NCBI GenBank assembly: GCA_964651395.1
Contig: CAZYXZ010000024.1
Location: forward strand, 1-38,129
DNA length: 38,129 nt
Direction: 5' to 3'
From: CAZYXZ01 sp964651395
Lineage (GTDB): Bacteria > Actinomycetota > Actinomycetes > BP-191
Shown: one piece after another, positions 1 to 5,475 of the stretch
Layout of the letters: each line of letters begins with the position of its first letter
Numbering within the stretch: the stretch's first letter is position 1
Made by a program: the position numbers and the translations under genes
The notes under the pieces: model-generated
Databases searched by the model: none
What the model saw: the letters and a program-made list of their open reading frames with translations, nothing else
Told to the model about the DNA's origin: nothing

Positions 1-1
1 C

Positions 2-370
2 GTGGCCGGCGCGACAGCCGCCCTCGGCCTCGTCCCGCACGCCGGCGTGGCGGCGCTCGCGGCCGACCTGCCCGCGCTGACGGCGGGCGAGCTGTCGGCT
101 GTCCTCGACGAGGCCGGCCGGCACGACCGTGCCGTCGCCGCCGACCGAGCCGGCTCGGGCACGACGCTGCTGACCGCGCGGCCGGGCGTGCCGCTACTGC
201 CCCGCTACGGCCCCGGCTCGCGCGACGCGCACCTCGACAGCGGCGCCGCGCTGCTGTCCGTACCGGCTCCGGGACTGGCCTGCGACGTGGACACCCCCGC
301 CGACCTGGCCGCGGCGCGCGAACTCGGCGTCGGCGCGCACACGGCGGCGGTTATGCTCGCCGCCTGCTGA
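2..370 (+). CDS. cofC: 2-phospho-L-lactate (or phosphoenolpyruvate) guanylyltransferase CofC, C-terminal part
   Basis: The reading frame enters from outside the window, so only about 122 C-terminal residues are present and the true start is missing (a full CofC is about 210 residues). CofC transfers GMP to phospholactate or phosphoenolpyruvate in the cytoplasm, making the activated side-chain precursor of coenzyme F420. Visible family features are the ADLPAL segment of the nucleotidyltransferase fold, the GSGTTLL nucleotide-binding stretch, a PRYGPGS..AH motif, and the C-terminal DVDTPADLAAARELGVG motif. The frame stops 25 nt before the cold-shock-like gene on the same strand. F420 synthesis is typical of Actinobacteria, which agrees with the rest of the window. 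The family call is firm; the exact phospho-substrate is not shown by the sequence. Confidence 0.87.
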   Translation: MAGATAALGLVPHAGVAALAADLPALTAGELSAVLDEAGRHDRAVAADRAGSGTTLLTARPGVPLLPRYGPGSRDAHLDSGAALLSVPAPGLACDVDTPADLAAARELGVGAHTAAVMLAAC

Positions 371-395
371 ACCTTTCGCATCCGGAGGCACGCGC

Positions 396-587
396 ATGCA
401 GGGCACCATCAAGGAGTTCAGCGACGAGACGCGCCAGGGCTCGGTCGTCCTCGACGACGGCACGGAGCTGTCCCTGCCTGCCCAGGTCTTCTCCAAGTCC
501 GGGCTGCGCACGCTGCGCCCGGGACAGCGTGTGCGCTTCGAGGCCGCCGACGACGCGGTCACCGAGATCGGCATCGTCACGCTGTAA
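396..587 (+). CDS. Small cold-shock/OB-fold-like protein
   Basis: A 63-residue protein opening MQGTIKEFSDETRQGSVVLD, the pattern of a cold-shock-domain beta-barrel (G-x-I-K-x-F followed by G-x-V). It then has DGTELSLPAQVF and a short LRPGQRVRFEA strand that resembles the C-terminal half of CspA-like proteins. The classical RNP1 (KGFGFI) and RNP2 (VFVH) motifs are degenerate: GSVVLDD stands where GFGFI is expected and the aromatic residues are mostly lost. Nucleic-acid binding by the usual stacking mode is therefore uncertain. The start is well supported by a GGAGG seven bases upstream. It lies just downstream of cofC and converges on the HU gene, with a shared bidirectional terminator between them. 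Function beyond a probable OB fold is unknown. Confidence 0.75.
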   Translation: MQGTIKEFSDETRQGSVVLDDGTELSLPAQVFSKSGLRTLRPGQRVRFEAADDAVTEIGIVTL

Positions 588-600
588 GGACCCGGACACG

Positions 601-632
601 ACGAAGCCCCGCCACATCGGGCGGGGCTTCGT
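601..632. terminator. Bidirectional Rho-independent-type terminator
   Basis: A perfect 13-bp inverted repeat (ACGAAGCCCCGCC / GGCGGGGCTTCGT) with a 6-nt loop sits between the stop of the cold-shock-like gene (587) and the stop of the convergent HU gene (646). It can serve both strands. U-tracts are short, as is usual for GC-rich actinobacterial terminators. Confidence 0.85.
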
Positions 633-645
633 GCCGTCCGTGGGA

Positions 646-1038
646 CTACTTCTTCTTGGCAGCCTTCTTGGCCGGAGCCTTCTTCGCCGCGGCCTTCTTG
701 GCCGGAGCCTTCTTCGCGGCCACCTTCTTGGCGGGCTTCTTCGCCGCCGGCGCAGCCTTCTTGCCGCCCGCGACGGCCTCCTTGAACGCCTGCCCGGCCT
801 TGAAGCCCGGGACGGAGGTGGCCTTCACCTTGATGATCGCGCCGGTGCGGATGTTGCGCGCCGTCCGCGCGTTGCGGGCACGCTTGTCGAAGGTGCCGAA
901 CCCGACCAGGCCGACCTTCTCGCCCTTCGCAACAGCAGCGACGATGGAATCGAGGACCGCATCGACAGCCGATGCCGCGGCACCGCGACCGGCGCCGATC
1001 TTCTCGGCGACCACGTCGACGAGTTCGGACTTGTTCAC
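646..1038 (-). CDS. hup: Nucleoid-associated protein HU with Lys/Ala-rich C-terminal tail
   Basis: A 130-residue histone-like protein. Residues 1 to about 90 are a complete HU fold: VNKSELVDVVAEK helix 1, VGLVGFGTF, then the DNA-gripping arm with RNARTARNIRTG, and the closing PGFKAGQAFKEAV. The remaining 40 or so residues form a low-complexity tail of PAKK/AAKK units, as in mycobacterial HupB and streptomycete HupS, which adds DNA-bridging and non-specific binding. The start is the GTG at 1038, because GGAGGT lies four bases ahead of it and the homologous fold begins there; a longer in-frame extension to 1101 is not needed. It is transcribed away from leuD. Symbol given as the generic hup; whether it is the only HU of this genome cannot be told. 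Confidence 0.93.
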   Translation of the reverse strand: MNKSELVDVVAEKIGAGRGAAASAVDAVLDSIVAAVAKGEKVGLVGFGTFDKRARNARTARNIRTGAIIKVKATSVPGFKAGQAFKEAVAGGKKAAPAAKKPAKKVAAKKAPAKKAAAKKAPAKKAAKKK

Positions 1039-1081
1039 TAGCACCTCCGTGACATGCCGAGCACCGCGCTCGGACGCGCAC

Positions 1082-1110
1082 ACGCTAGTGCCCCGGAGCA
1101 CTCACCACAA
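1082..1110 (-). promoter_or_regulatory. Promoter of the HU gene
   Basis: On the minus strand a TTGTGG -35-like box (1110-1105) and a TAGCGT -10-like box (1087-1082) are exactly 17 bp apart. They lie about 45 bases before the GTG start of hup. The good spacing supports a housekeeping sigma promoter giving a transcript with a normal 5' leader and Shine-Dalgarno site. Confidence 0.5.
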
Positions 1111-1140
1111 AAGCGAGACGTGCCGGAAACCGTTGTCTCG
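1108..1140 (-). terminator. Possible terminator after leuCD
   Basis: Reading on the minus strand past the leuD stop, CGAGAC (1140-1135) pairs with GTCTCG (1119-1114) across a 15-nt loop and is followed by CTTTTG. The stem is short and the loop large, so this is a weak call. It overlaps the -35 box proposed for hup. Confidence 0.4.
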
Positions 1141-1155
1141 CAGCGATTTCTCCGG

Positions 1156-1755
1156 TCAGCCGGTCTGGCTGATCGGCAGGATGTTCTGCCGGCGCTGCTC
1201 GTACTCCGCGATCTGCTGCTCCCGACGTAGCGTCAAGGCAACGTCGTCCAGACCTTCGCGCAACCGCCAGCGGGTGTACTCGTCGATGGGGAACTGGGCG
1301 TCGATGGCCGCCGCGGGGGCGGTCAGCCGGCAGCTGTCCAGGTCGACGGTGACGGCCAGCAGCGGGTCGGACTCGACGGCCGCCATCAGCGCGGTGATCG
1401 TCTCGGTGGGCAGCTCGACCGGCAGCAGGCCGACCTTGTAGCAGTTGTTCTTGAAGATGTCGGCGAAGCTCGGCGCCACGATCACGCGGAAGCCGTAGTC
1501 CTCGAGCGCCCAGACGGCGTGCTCGCGGCTGGATCCGCTCCCGAAGTTGGGGCCGGTGACCAGGACGGTGGCGCCGGAGTACTCGGGCCGGTTCATGACG
1601 AAGGACGGGTCGCGCCGCCACTCCTCGAAGAGCCCGGCTCCGAAGCCGGTCCGCTCGACCCGCTTGAGCCAGTCGCTGGGGATGATCTGGTCGGTGTCCA
1701 CGTCAGAGCGGCGGAGCGGCATCGCGCGGCCGGTGATCTGCTGGATCGCCTGCAT
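1156..1755 (-). CDS. leuD: 3-isopropylmalate dehydratase small subunit
   Basis: A 199-residue protein, the normal length of LeuD. It forms the swivel domain of isopropylmalate isomerase, which with LeuC interconverts 2- and 3-isopropylmalate in leucine synthesis. In actinobacteria with CimA the enzyme can also act on citramalate. Diagnostic segments are RRSDVDTDQIIP near residue 15, GPNFGSGSSREHAVWAL near residues 70-85, and the following SFADIFKNNCYKVGLLPVEL. The start at 1755 (ATG, MQAIQQITGRA) matches the usual N-terminus and has GGAGA about ten bases upstream. leuC lies 32 bp upstream on the same strand, so both are probably one transcript controlled from the ndgR-leuC intergenic region. 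Confidence 0.96.
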   Translation of the reverse strand: MQAIQQITGRAMPLRRSDVDTDQIIPSDWLKRVERTGFGAGLFEEWRRDPSFVMNRPEYSGATVLVTGPNFGSGSSREHAVWALEDYGFRVIVAPSFADIFKNNCYKVGLLPVELPTETITALMAAVESDPLLAVTVDLDSCRLTAPAAAIDAQFPIDEYTRWRLREGLDDVALTLRREQQIAEYEQRRQNILPISQTG

Positions 1756-1774
1756 TCGGTCGTTGTCTCCAGTC

Positions 1775-1800
1775 TCAGTCGAGGTCGTCAGTCGAGGTCG
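1775..1800. repeat. 13-bp perfect tandem duplication at the leuC stop codon
   Basis: TCAGTCGAGGTCG occurs twice in direct succession (1775-1787 and 1788-1800). The second copy holds the last codons and TGA stop of leuC on the minus strand. The first copy lies in the leuC-leuD spacer. It looks like a small replication-slippage duplication. Confidence 0.9.
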
Positions 1801-3188
1801 GCTGGGCTGGTCAAGCGGCCGGTCACGGCGCTCGCCGCGGCCACCGCTGGGGAGACCAGATGGGTGCGACCGCCTCTTCCCTGGCGGCCTTCGAAGTTGC
1901 GGTTGGACGTCGATGCGGATCGTTCGCCGGGCGCGAGCGTGTCCGGGTTCATCCCCAGGCACATGGAACAGCCCGCCGACCGCCACTCGAACCCGGCGGT
2001 CAGGAAGGCCTGATCCACACCTTCTTCTTCGGCTTGCCGCTTCACCGACATTGAGCCCGGGACCACCAATGCCCGGATTCCGTCGCGAACTTTTCGGCCG
2101 CGGAGCACCTCGGCGGCCGCCCGGAGGTCCTCGATCCGGCCGTTCGTGCACGAGCCGATGAAGACCGTGTCGATGGCCACCTCGCGCAGCGGCGTGCCGG
2201 GCTCGAGCGCCATGTACGCCAGGGCTCGCTCCGCGGCCTCCCGGCTGGCCGGGTCGGCGTACGACGCCGGGTCGGGCACGCGCTCCGACAGCGGCGCCGC
2301 CTGGGCCGGGTTGGTGCCCCACGTGACGTAGGGGGACAGCGCCGCGGCGTCGATGACCACCTCTCGGTCGAAGGCCGCGCCCGGATCGGTCGGCAGGCTG
2401 CGCCAGTGGTCGAGCGCCTGTTCCCAGAGCGCGCCCTGCGGCGCGTGGGAGCGACCCTCCAGGTAGGCGAAGGTCGTGTCGTCCGGCGCGACCAGCCCGG
2501 CCCGGGCGCCGGCCTCGATCGACATGTTGCAGACGGTCATGCGGCCTTCCATCGACAGGCCTTCGACCGCCCGCCCGCGGTACTCGATGACGTGGCCGAC
2601 CCCGCCGCCGGTGCCGATCCGGGCGATCACCCCGAGGATCAGGTCCTTCGCGGTCACCCCGGCCGGCAGGTCGCCGTCGACGGTCACGGCCATCGTCTTC
2701 GGGCGCGGGGAGGACAGGGTCTGCGTGGCGAGGACGTGCTCGACCTCGCTGGTGCCGATGCCGAAGGCGAGCGCGCCGAACGCGCCGTGCGTGGACGTGT
2801 GGCTGTCGCCGCAGACGATGGTCATGCCGGGCTGGGTGAGGCCCAGCTGCGGGCCGATGATGTGGACGATGCCCTGCCGGTCGTGGCCCATCGGGTAGAT
2901 CGGGACGCCGAACTCGGCGCAGTTGCGCCGCAGCGCCTCGACCTGGGCTCGCGACACGGGGTCCGCAATGGGCTTGTCGGTGTCGGTCGTCGGGACGTTG
3001 TGGTCCTCGGTGGCCAGGGTCAGGTCGGGCCGGCGGACCGTGCGGCCCGCCAGCCGCAGGCCGTCGAAGGCCTGCGGGCTGGTCACCTCGTGGATCAGGT
3101 GCAGGTCGATGTAGAGCAGGTCGGGCTCGTTCTCGGCCGCGTGCACGACGTGCGCGTCCCAGACCTTCTCGGAGAGGGTCCTGCTCAT
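1788..3188 (-). CDS. leuC: 3-isopropylmalate dehydratase large subunit
   Basis: A 466-residue aconitase-family protein that carries the [4Fe-4S] cluster of isopropylmalate isomerase. Cluster cysteines are visible in VFIGSCTNGRIEDLR and AGCSMCLGMNPD. CGDSHTSTHGAFGALAFGIGTSEVEHVLATQ is the other signature, and the C-terminus holds SNRNFEGRQGRGGRTHLVSP. The start is taken at the ATG at 3188 (MSRTLSEKVWDAHVV), the usual N-terminus; no strong Shine-Dalgarno precedes it. It is divergent from the IclR-type regulator, with a dyad between the two starts, and is followed by leuD. This matches the known NdgR/LtbR control of leuCD in Streptomyces and Corynebacterium; binding here is inferred. Confidence 0.97.
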   Translation of the reverse strand: MSRTLSEKVWDAHVVHAAENEPDLLYIDLHLIHEVTSPQAFDGLRLAGRTVRRPDLTLATEDHNVPTTDTDKPIADPVSRAQVEALRRNCAEFGVPIYPMGHDRQGIVHIIGPQLGLTQPGMTIVCGDSHTSTHGAFGALAFGIGTSEVEHVLATQTLSSPRPKTMAVTVDGDLPAGVTAKDLILGVIARIGTGGGVGHVIEYRGRAVEGLSMEGRMTVCNMSIEAGARAGLVAPDDTTFAYLEGRSHAPQGALWEQALDHWRSLPTDPGAAFDREVVIDAAALSPYVTWGTNPAQAAPLSERVPDPASYADPASREAAERALAYMALEPGTPLREVAIDTVFIGSCTNGRIEDLRAAAEVLRGRKVRDGIRALVVPGSMSVKRQAEEEGVDQAFLTAGFEWRSAGCSMCLGMNPDTLAPGERSASTSNRNFEGRQGRGGRTHLVSPAVAAASAVTGRLTSPADLD

Positions 3189-3191
3189 GTG

Positions 3192-3206
3192 TCTCACATT
3201 CTGAGA
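3192..3206. promoter_or_regulatory. Palindrome between leuC and ndgR, candidate NdgR operator
   Basis: TCTCA (3192-3196) and TGAGA (3202-3206) form a perfect 5-bp dyad around CATTC. It lies 3 bp upstream of the leuC start and 15 bp upstream of the ndgR start. A TATGCT box (3207-3212), a plausible ndgR -10, directly abuts it. The position suits repression of leuC and autoregulation by the IclR-family product. Confidence 0.55.
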
Positions 3207-3221
3207 TATGCTCACCGGTAT

Positions 3222-3893
3222 ATGGACACCCTAAGCGGCATCGGCGTTCTCGACAAGGCGGTGGCACTGCTCGACGCCGTCGCCGCGCGGCCGCTCGAGC
3301 TGAAGGAGCTATGCGCGGCGACCGGGCTGCCGCGCGCGACCGCGCACCGGCTCGCGACGGCGCTGGTGGCGCACGAGCTGCTGTCGCTGTCCGCAGGCCG
3401 CTACGCCCCCGGCCCGCGCCTGGCCGCGGACACGCTGGTCTCGGCGGCGCAGCCCGTGCTGGCCCGGCTCGGCGCGGAGGCGGACGAGAGCGCGCAGCTC
3501 TACGTCCGGCGCGGCGACGCGCGCGTGTGCGTCGCCGCGGTGGACCGGGCGAGCGGCCTCCGGGACACGGTGCCCGTCGGTGCGGTGCTGCCGCTGACGG
3601 CCGGCTCAGGGGCGCAGGTGCTGCTCGCCTGGTCCGACGACGCGTCGCGCTTCCTGCCCGACGCGGCCTTCGACGCGAAGACGCTGGCCGCCGTACGCCG
3701 CCGCGGCTGGGCCGAGAGCGCCGCGGAACGCGAGGCGGGCGTCGCGTCGGTGAGCGCCCCGGTACGCGCCGCCGACGGCACGGTCCTCGCCGCCGTGTGC
3801 CTCTCCGGCCCGCTGGACCGCCTCGGCCGTACGCCGGGCCGCAAGCACTCGTCCACAGTCCAGGCGGCCGCCGCCGCCCTGTCCGGCGACTGA
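3222..3893 (+). CDS. ndgR: IclR-family regulator of leucine genes, NdgR/LtbR type
   Basis: A 223-residue IclR-family regulator. Residues 1-55 are the winged helix (GIGVLDKAVALLDAV, then LPRATAHRLATALVAHELL as the recognition helix region). The rest is the ligand-binding domain, with ESAQLYVRRGD, RVCVAAVDRASGLRDTVPVGAVLPL, AGSGAQVLLAW, RRGWAESAAEREAGVASVSAPVRA and the closing LGRTPGRKHS. These phrases match the streptomycete NdgR family closely, and divergence from leuCD is the conserved context. In that family the protein represses or modulates leuCD and other amino-acid genes in response to nitrogen source or metabolites. The start is the ATG at 3222; there is no good Shine-Dalgarno, and TATGCT nine bases upstream suggests a nearly leaderless mRNA. 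The gene converges on the next minus-strand gene. Confidence 0.9.
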   Translation: MDTLSGIGVLDKAVALLDAVAARPLELKELCAATGLPRATAHRLATALVAHELLSLSAGRYAPGPRLAADTLVSAAQPVLARLGAEADESAQLYVRRGDARVCVAAVDRASGLRDTVPVGAVLPLTAGSGAQVLLAWSDDASRFLPDAAFDAKTLAAVRRRGWAESAAEREAGVASVSAPVRAADGTVLAAVCLSGPLDRLGRTPGRKHSSTVQAAAAALSGD

Positions 3894-3901
3894 TCGTTCC
3901 T

Positions 3902-4402
3902 TTAGGCGGGCGGATACCCGGGCAGGCCCTCCGGCGGCACCGTGTACCAGTTTCCGTCGCTGGCCTGATACGTGCTGCCCGGCGCCGGGAAGACGGGGGG
4001 CACGGCGTTCTCGGGCTGCGGTGGTGCGTATCCAGCCGGCGGTTGGCCATAGCCCGGCGGTTGGCCATAGCCCGGCGGTTGGCCATAGCCCGGCGGTTGG
4101 CCGCCGCCTGCTAGTGCCGTCTTGCAATGCGAACACTTCGTTGCGGCCCGGCTGATTTGCTTGCCGCAGTTCGGGCACGGCAGCACGTTGGCCTTGTTCG
4201 ACGGCAGAAGAACGGTGATCAGAACACCCAGCAGGCTCGTGATGAGCCCGAGCAGGAAGAACGGCAAGCGCGGCCGACCCTTGTTCTCGGCGAGCGTGGC
4301 GCAGGCGAAGCCACAGGCCACGCCGAGCACCAGCCCGATGACGAGCTGAGGGCTGACGACCGTTGCGGTCCCTTCCACACCCTGCGCGAGAAAACAGACC
4401 AT
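3902..4402 (-). CDS. Membrane protein with zinc ribbon and PPGYGQ repeats
   Basis: A 166-residue protein of unknown function. Residues about 15-68 hold two hydrophobic stretches: SPQLVIGLVLGVACGFACAT, and after a basic loop LPFFLLGLITSLLGVLITVLL. A C-x2-C...C-x2-C zinc ribbon follows (CPNCGKQISRAATKCSHC, near residues 75-92). The tail is disordered and Pro/Gly/Tyr-rich, with GQPPGYGQPPGYGQPPGYGQPPAGY and a short NWYTVPPEG end. The start at 4402 has AGGAGG six bases ahead. The layout of membrane hairpin, zinc ribbon and GYF-like tail is common in actinobacterial envelope proteins of unassigned role. It is convergent with ndgR and divergent from the HNH gene, and is not part of the usual ndgR-tRNA interval, so it belongs to an accessory insertion. 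Confidence 0.72.
   Translation of the reverse strand: MVCFLAQGVEGTATVVSPQLVIGLVLGVACGFACATLAENKGRPRLPFFLLGLITSLLGVLITVLLPSNKANVLPCPNCGKQISRAATKCSHCKTALAGGGQPPGYGQPPGYGQPPGYGQPPAGYAPPQPENAVPPVFPAPGSTYQASDGNWYTVPPEGLPGYPPA
4036..4102. repeat. 18-bp tandem repeat, about 3.7 copies
   Basis: The unit CCGGCGGTTGGCCATAGC is repeated at 4036, 4054 and 4072 without change, with a partial fourth copy to 4102. On the minus strand it encodes the PPGYGQ hexapeptide repeat of the zinc-ribbon membrane protein. Identical copies at nucleotide level suggest recent slippage expansion. Confidence 0.93.
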
Positions 4403-4432
4403 GTTGCCTCCTGGGGCGGCAGGCTAGCAGCG

Positions 4433-4471
4433 CTGTCCACAGCCCTCGTTACAGACGCCGCCTGTCCACAG
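4433..4471 (+). repeat. Two direct CTGTCCACAG repeats, DnaA-box-like
   Basis: CTGTCCACAG occurs at 4433-4442 and 4462-4471 in the same orientation, 29 bp apart, in the divergent gap between the membrane protein and the HNH gene. Each is one mismatch from the actinobacterial DnaA box TTGTCCACA. They could be DnaA sites or an operator; no other origin features are seen. Confidence 0.45.
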
Positions 4472-4553
4472 ATTGATCGCGACAGCCCTGCGCACCTTCT
4501 CAGCAAGTCACTCTGGAAGTACGGGTCGAGACCGTCTGCCACAGGAGGCAACG

Positions 4554-5237
4554 ATGTCGACCTGCTCCGTCGAGTCCTGCGACCGCCACGTCTACGCCCG
4601 CGGCTGGTGCAGTCGCCACTACAAGCAGTGGCAGCGCAACGGCCACCTGCTACCAGAGCGCGACCCATCACCTCGCCGATGCTCCGTGGCAGGGTGCGAC
4701 CGCGAGCACGACTGCAATGGCTACTGCCACGGCCATCTACTGCGTGTCCTGCGCACTGGTGACGCGCAGCCCCGCCGGCCCCTGCGTCGACGCGAGAGGG
4801 TGCTGTGCAGCATCGACGGCTGCCCACGGACGGCGGAGGCTCGGAGCTGGTGTCGCCTGCACTACATGCGGTGGAGGGAACACGGCGACCCGCTCAGCGA
4901 ATCGCCGGTTAGGGAGGCTTATCTCGGCGAGGGAGGGCTGACGCACGGGTACAGATGGGTGCGTGTACCCATCGATCTGCAGCACCTCACGAAAGGGCAC
5001 ACCAAGGAAACGGAACATCGACTAGTGATGGCGATCCACCTCAATCGCCCCCTGAGAAAGGACGAGAGCGTCCACCACAAGAACGGCGATCGTCTGGACA
5101 ATCGCCTCGAGAACCTGGAGCTCTGGGGTCGTTGGCAGCCGAAGGGCCAGCGCGTATGCGACCTGGTCGCGCATGGCCTGGAAATTCTCACTCGCTACGC
5201 ACCGGAACTACTCGCAGAACGAGAAGAGGGCCCCTAG
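4554..5237 (+). CDS. HNH endonuclease with three Cys3His zinc modules
   Basis: A 227-residue protein starting at ATG 4554, with AGGAGG seven bases ahead. Residues 1 to about 115 carry three tandem copies of a C-x4-C-x9-C-x2-H module (first copy C4, C9, C19, H22), each ending in an aromatic/basic helix such as RHYKQW. The C-terminal part has an HNH motif of the homing-endonuclease type: EHRLVMAIHLNRPL, then ESVHHKNGDRLDNRLENLELW, with the VHH metal-binding pair and the final Asn/His positions intact. Similar zinc-module plus HNH proteins are common in actinobacteriophages and as free-standing mobile genes. It sits where the core gene order normally passes directly from ndgR to the tRNA genes, facing the 3' end of tRNA-Glu, so it is probably an acquired element. 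Its target is unknown. Confidence 0.83.
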   Translation: MSTCSVESCDRHVYARGWCSRHYKQWQRNGHLLPERDPSPRRCSVAGCDREHDCNGYCHGHLLRVLRTGDAQPRRPLRRRERVLCSIDGCPRTAEARSWCRLHYMRWREHGDPLSESPVREAYLGEGGLTHGYRWVRVPIDLQHLTKGHTKETEHRLVMAIHLNRPLRKDESVHHKNGDRLDNRLENLELWGRWQPKGQRVCDLVAHGLEILTRYAPELLAEREEGP

Positions 5238-5251
5238 GACAGGGGCCCTCT
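5225..5251 (+). terminator. Terminator overlapping the HNH gene stop
   Basis: AGAGGGCCCCT (5225-5235) and AGGGGCCCTCT (5241-5251) form a perfect 11-bp stem with a 5-nt loop. The HNH gene's TAG stop begins at the last base of the left arm. It separates the HNH gene from the convergent tRNA-Glu gene 18 bp further on and could also end tRNA transcription. Confidence 0.75.
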
Positions 5252-5268
5252 CGACGCGACTTTCACGG

Positions 5269-5341
5269 TAGTCCCAACGGGATTTGAACCCGCGCCGCCG
5301 CCTTGAGAGGGCGGTGTCCTAGGCCGCTAGACGATGGGACC
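5269..5341 (-). tRNA. tRNA-Glu (anticodon CUC)
   Basis: A complete 73-nt cloverleaf on the minus strand. The acceptor GGTCCCA pairs with TGGGACT (last pair G-U), the anticodon loop is CTCTCAA giving anticodon CUC, and the T arm contains GGTTCAAATCC. CCA is not encoded (the bases after the discriminator are CCG). It lies 21 bp downstream of tRNA-Gln in the direction of transcription, and both lie downstream of gltX, whose product charges this tRNA. Confidence 0.96.
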
Positions 5342-5362
5342 TTGGTGCTCGGGTCACTCTAT

Positions 5363-5437
5363 TGGCTGGGGTACCTGGACTCGAACCAAGACTAGCTGAA
5401 CCAGAATCAGCCGGGCTGCCAATTACCCCATACCCCA
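5363..5437 (-). tRNA. tRNA-Gln (anticodon CUG), CCA encoded
   Basis: A complete minus-strand cloverleaf. The acceptor TGGGGTA pairs with TACCCCA, the anticodon loop TTCTGGT gives anticodon CUG, the T arm is GGTTCGAGTCC, and the discriminator G is followed by encoded CCA (5365-5363). The U1-A72 acceptor pair is the hallmark of tRNA-Gln and is a recognition element for GatCAB amidotransferases, whose genes are present at 25-28 kb. Confidence 0.96.
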
Positions 5438-5441
5438 TCGC

Positions 5442-5463
5442 ACCCCAGTCCGAGGACCGGGGT
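5442..5463 (-). other. Hairpin between gltX and tRNA-Gln
   Basis: An inverted repeat with one A-C mismatch (ACCCC-x-GTC / GAC-x-GGGGT, loop of four bases) lies 12 bases after the gltX stop and just before tRNA-Gln. There is no U-tract. It could be a weak terminator for gltX or a processing structure ahead of the tRNA. Confidence 0.35.
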
Positions 5464-5475
5464 ACGGCGAGAAGA

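Noticed and set aside
2406..3893. A 495-residue fusion of antisense-leuC sequence to the IclR regulator
   Set aside because: The first 272 residues are the complement of leuC. The real regulator begins at ATG 3222, where the homologous family starts.
1156..4086. A 976-residue minus-strand frame containing leuD
   Set aside because: Only the last 199 codons are a gene. The upstream part is the wrong frame of leuC and the antisense of ndgR.
4036..4102. A CRISPR array at the 18-bp repeats
   Set aside because: The repeats are contiguous without spacers and encode a hexapeptide repeat inside a gene.
3902..5341. An integrated element with attL/attR at tRNA-Glu
   Set aside because: I looked for a second copy of the tRNA-Glu 3' end near 3900-4550 and found none, and no integrase is present.
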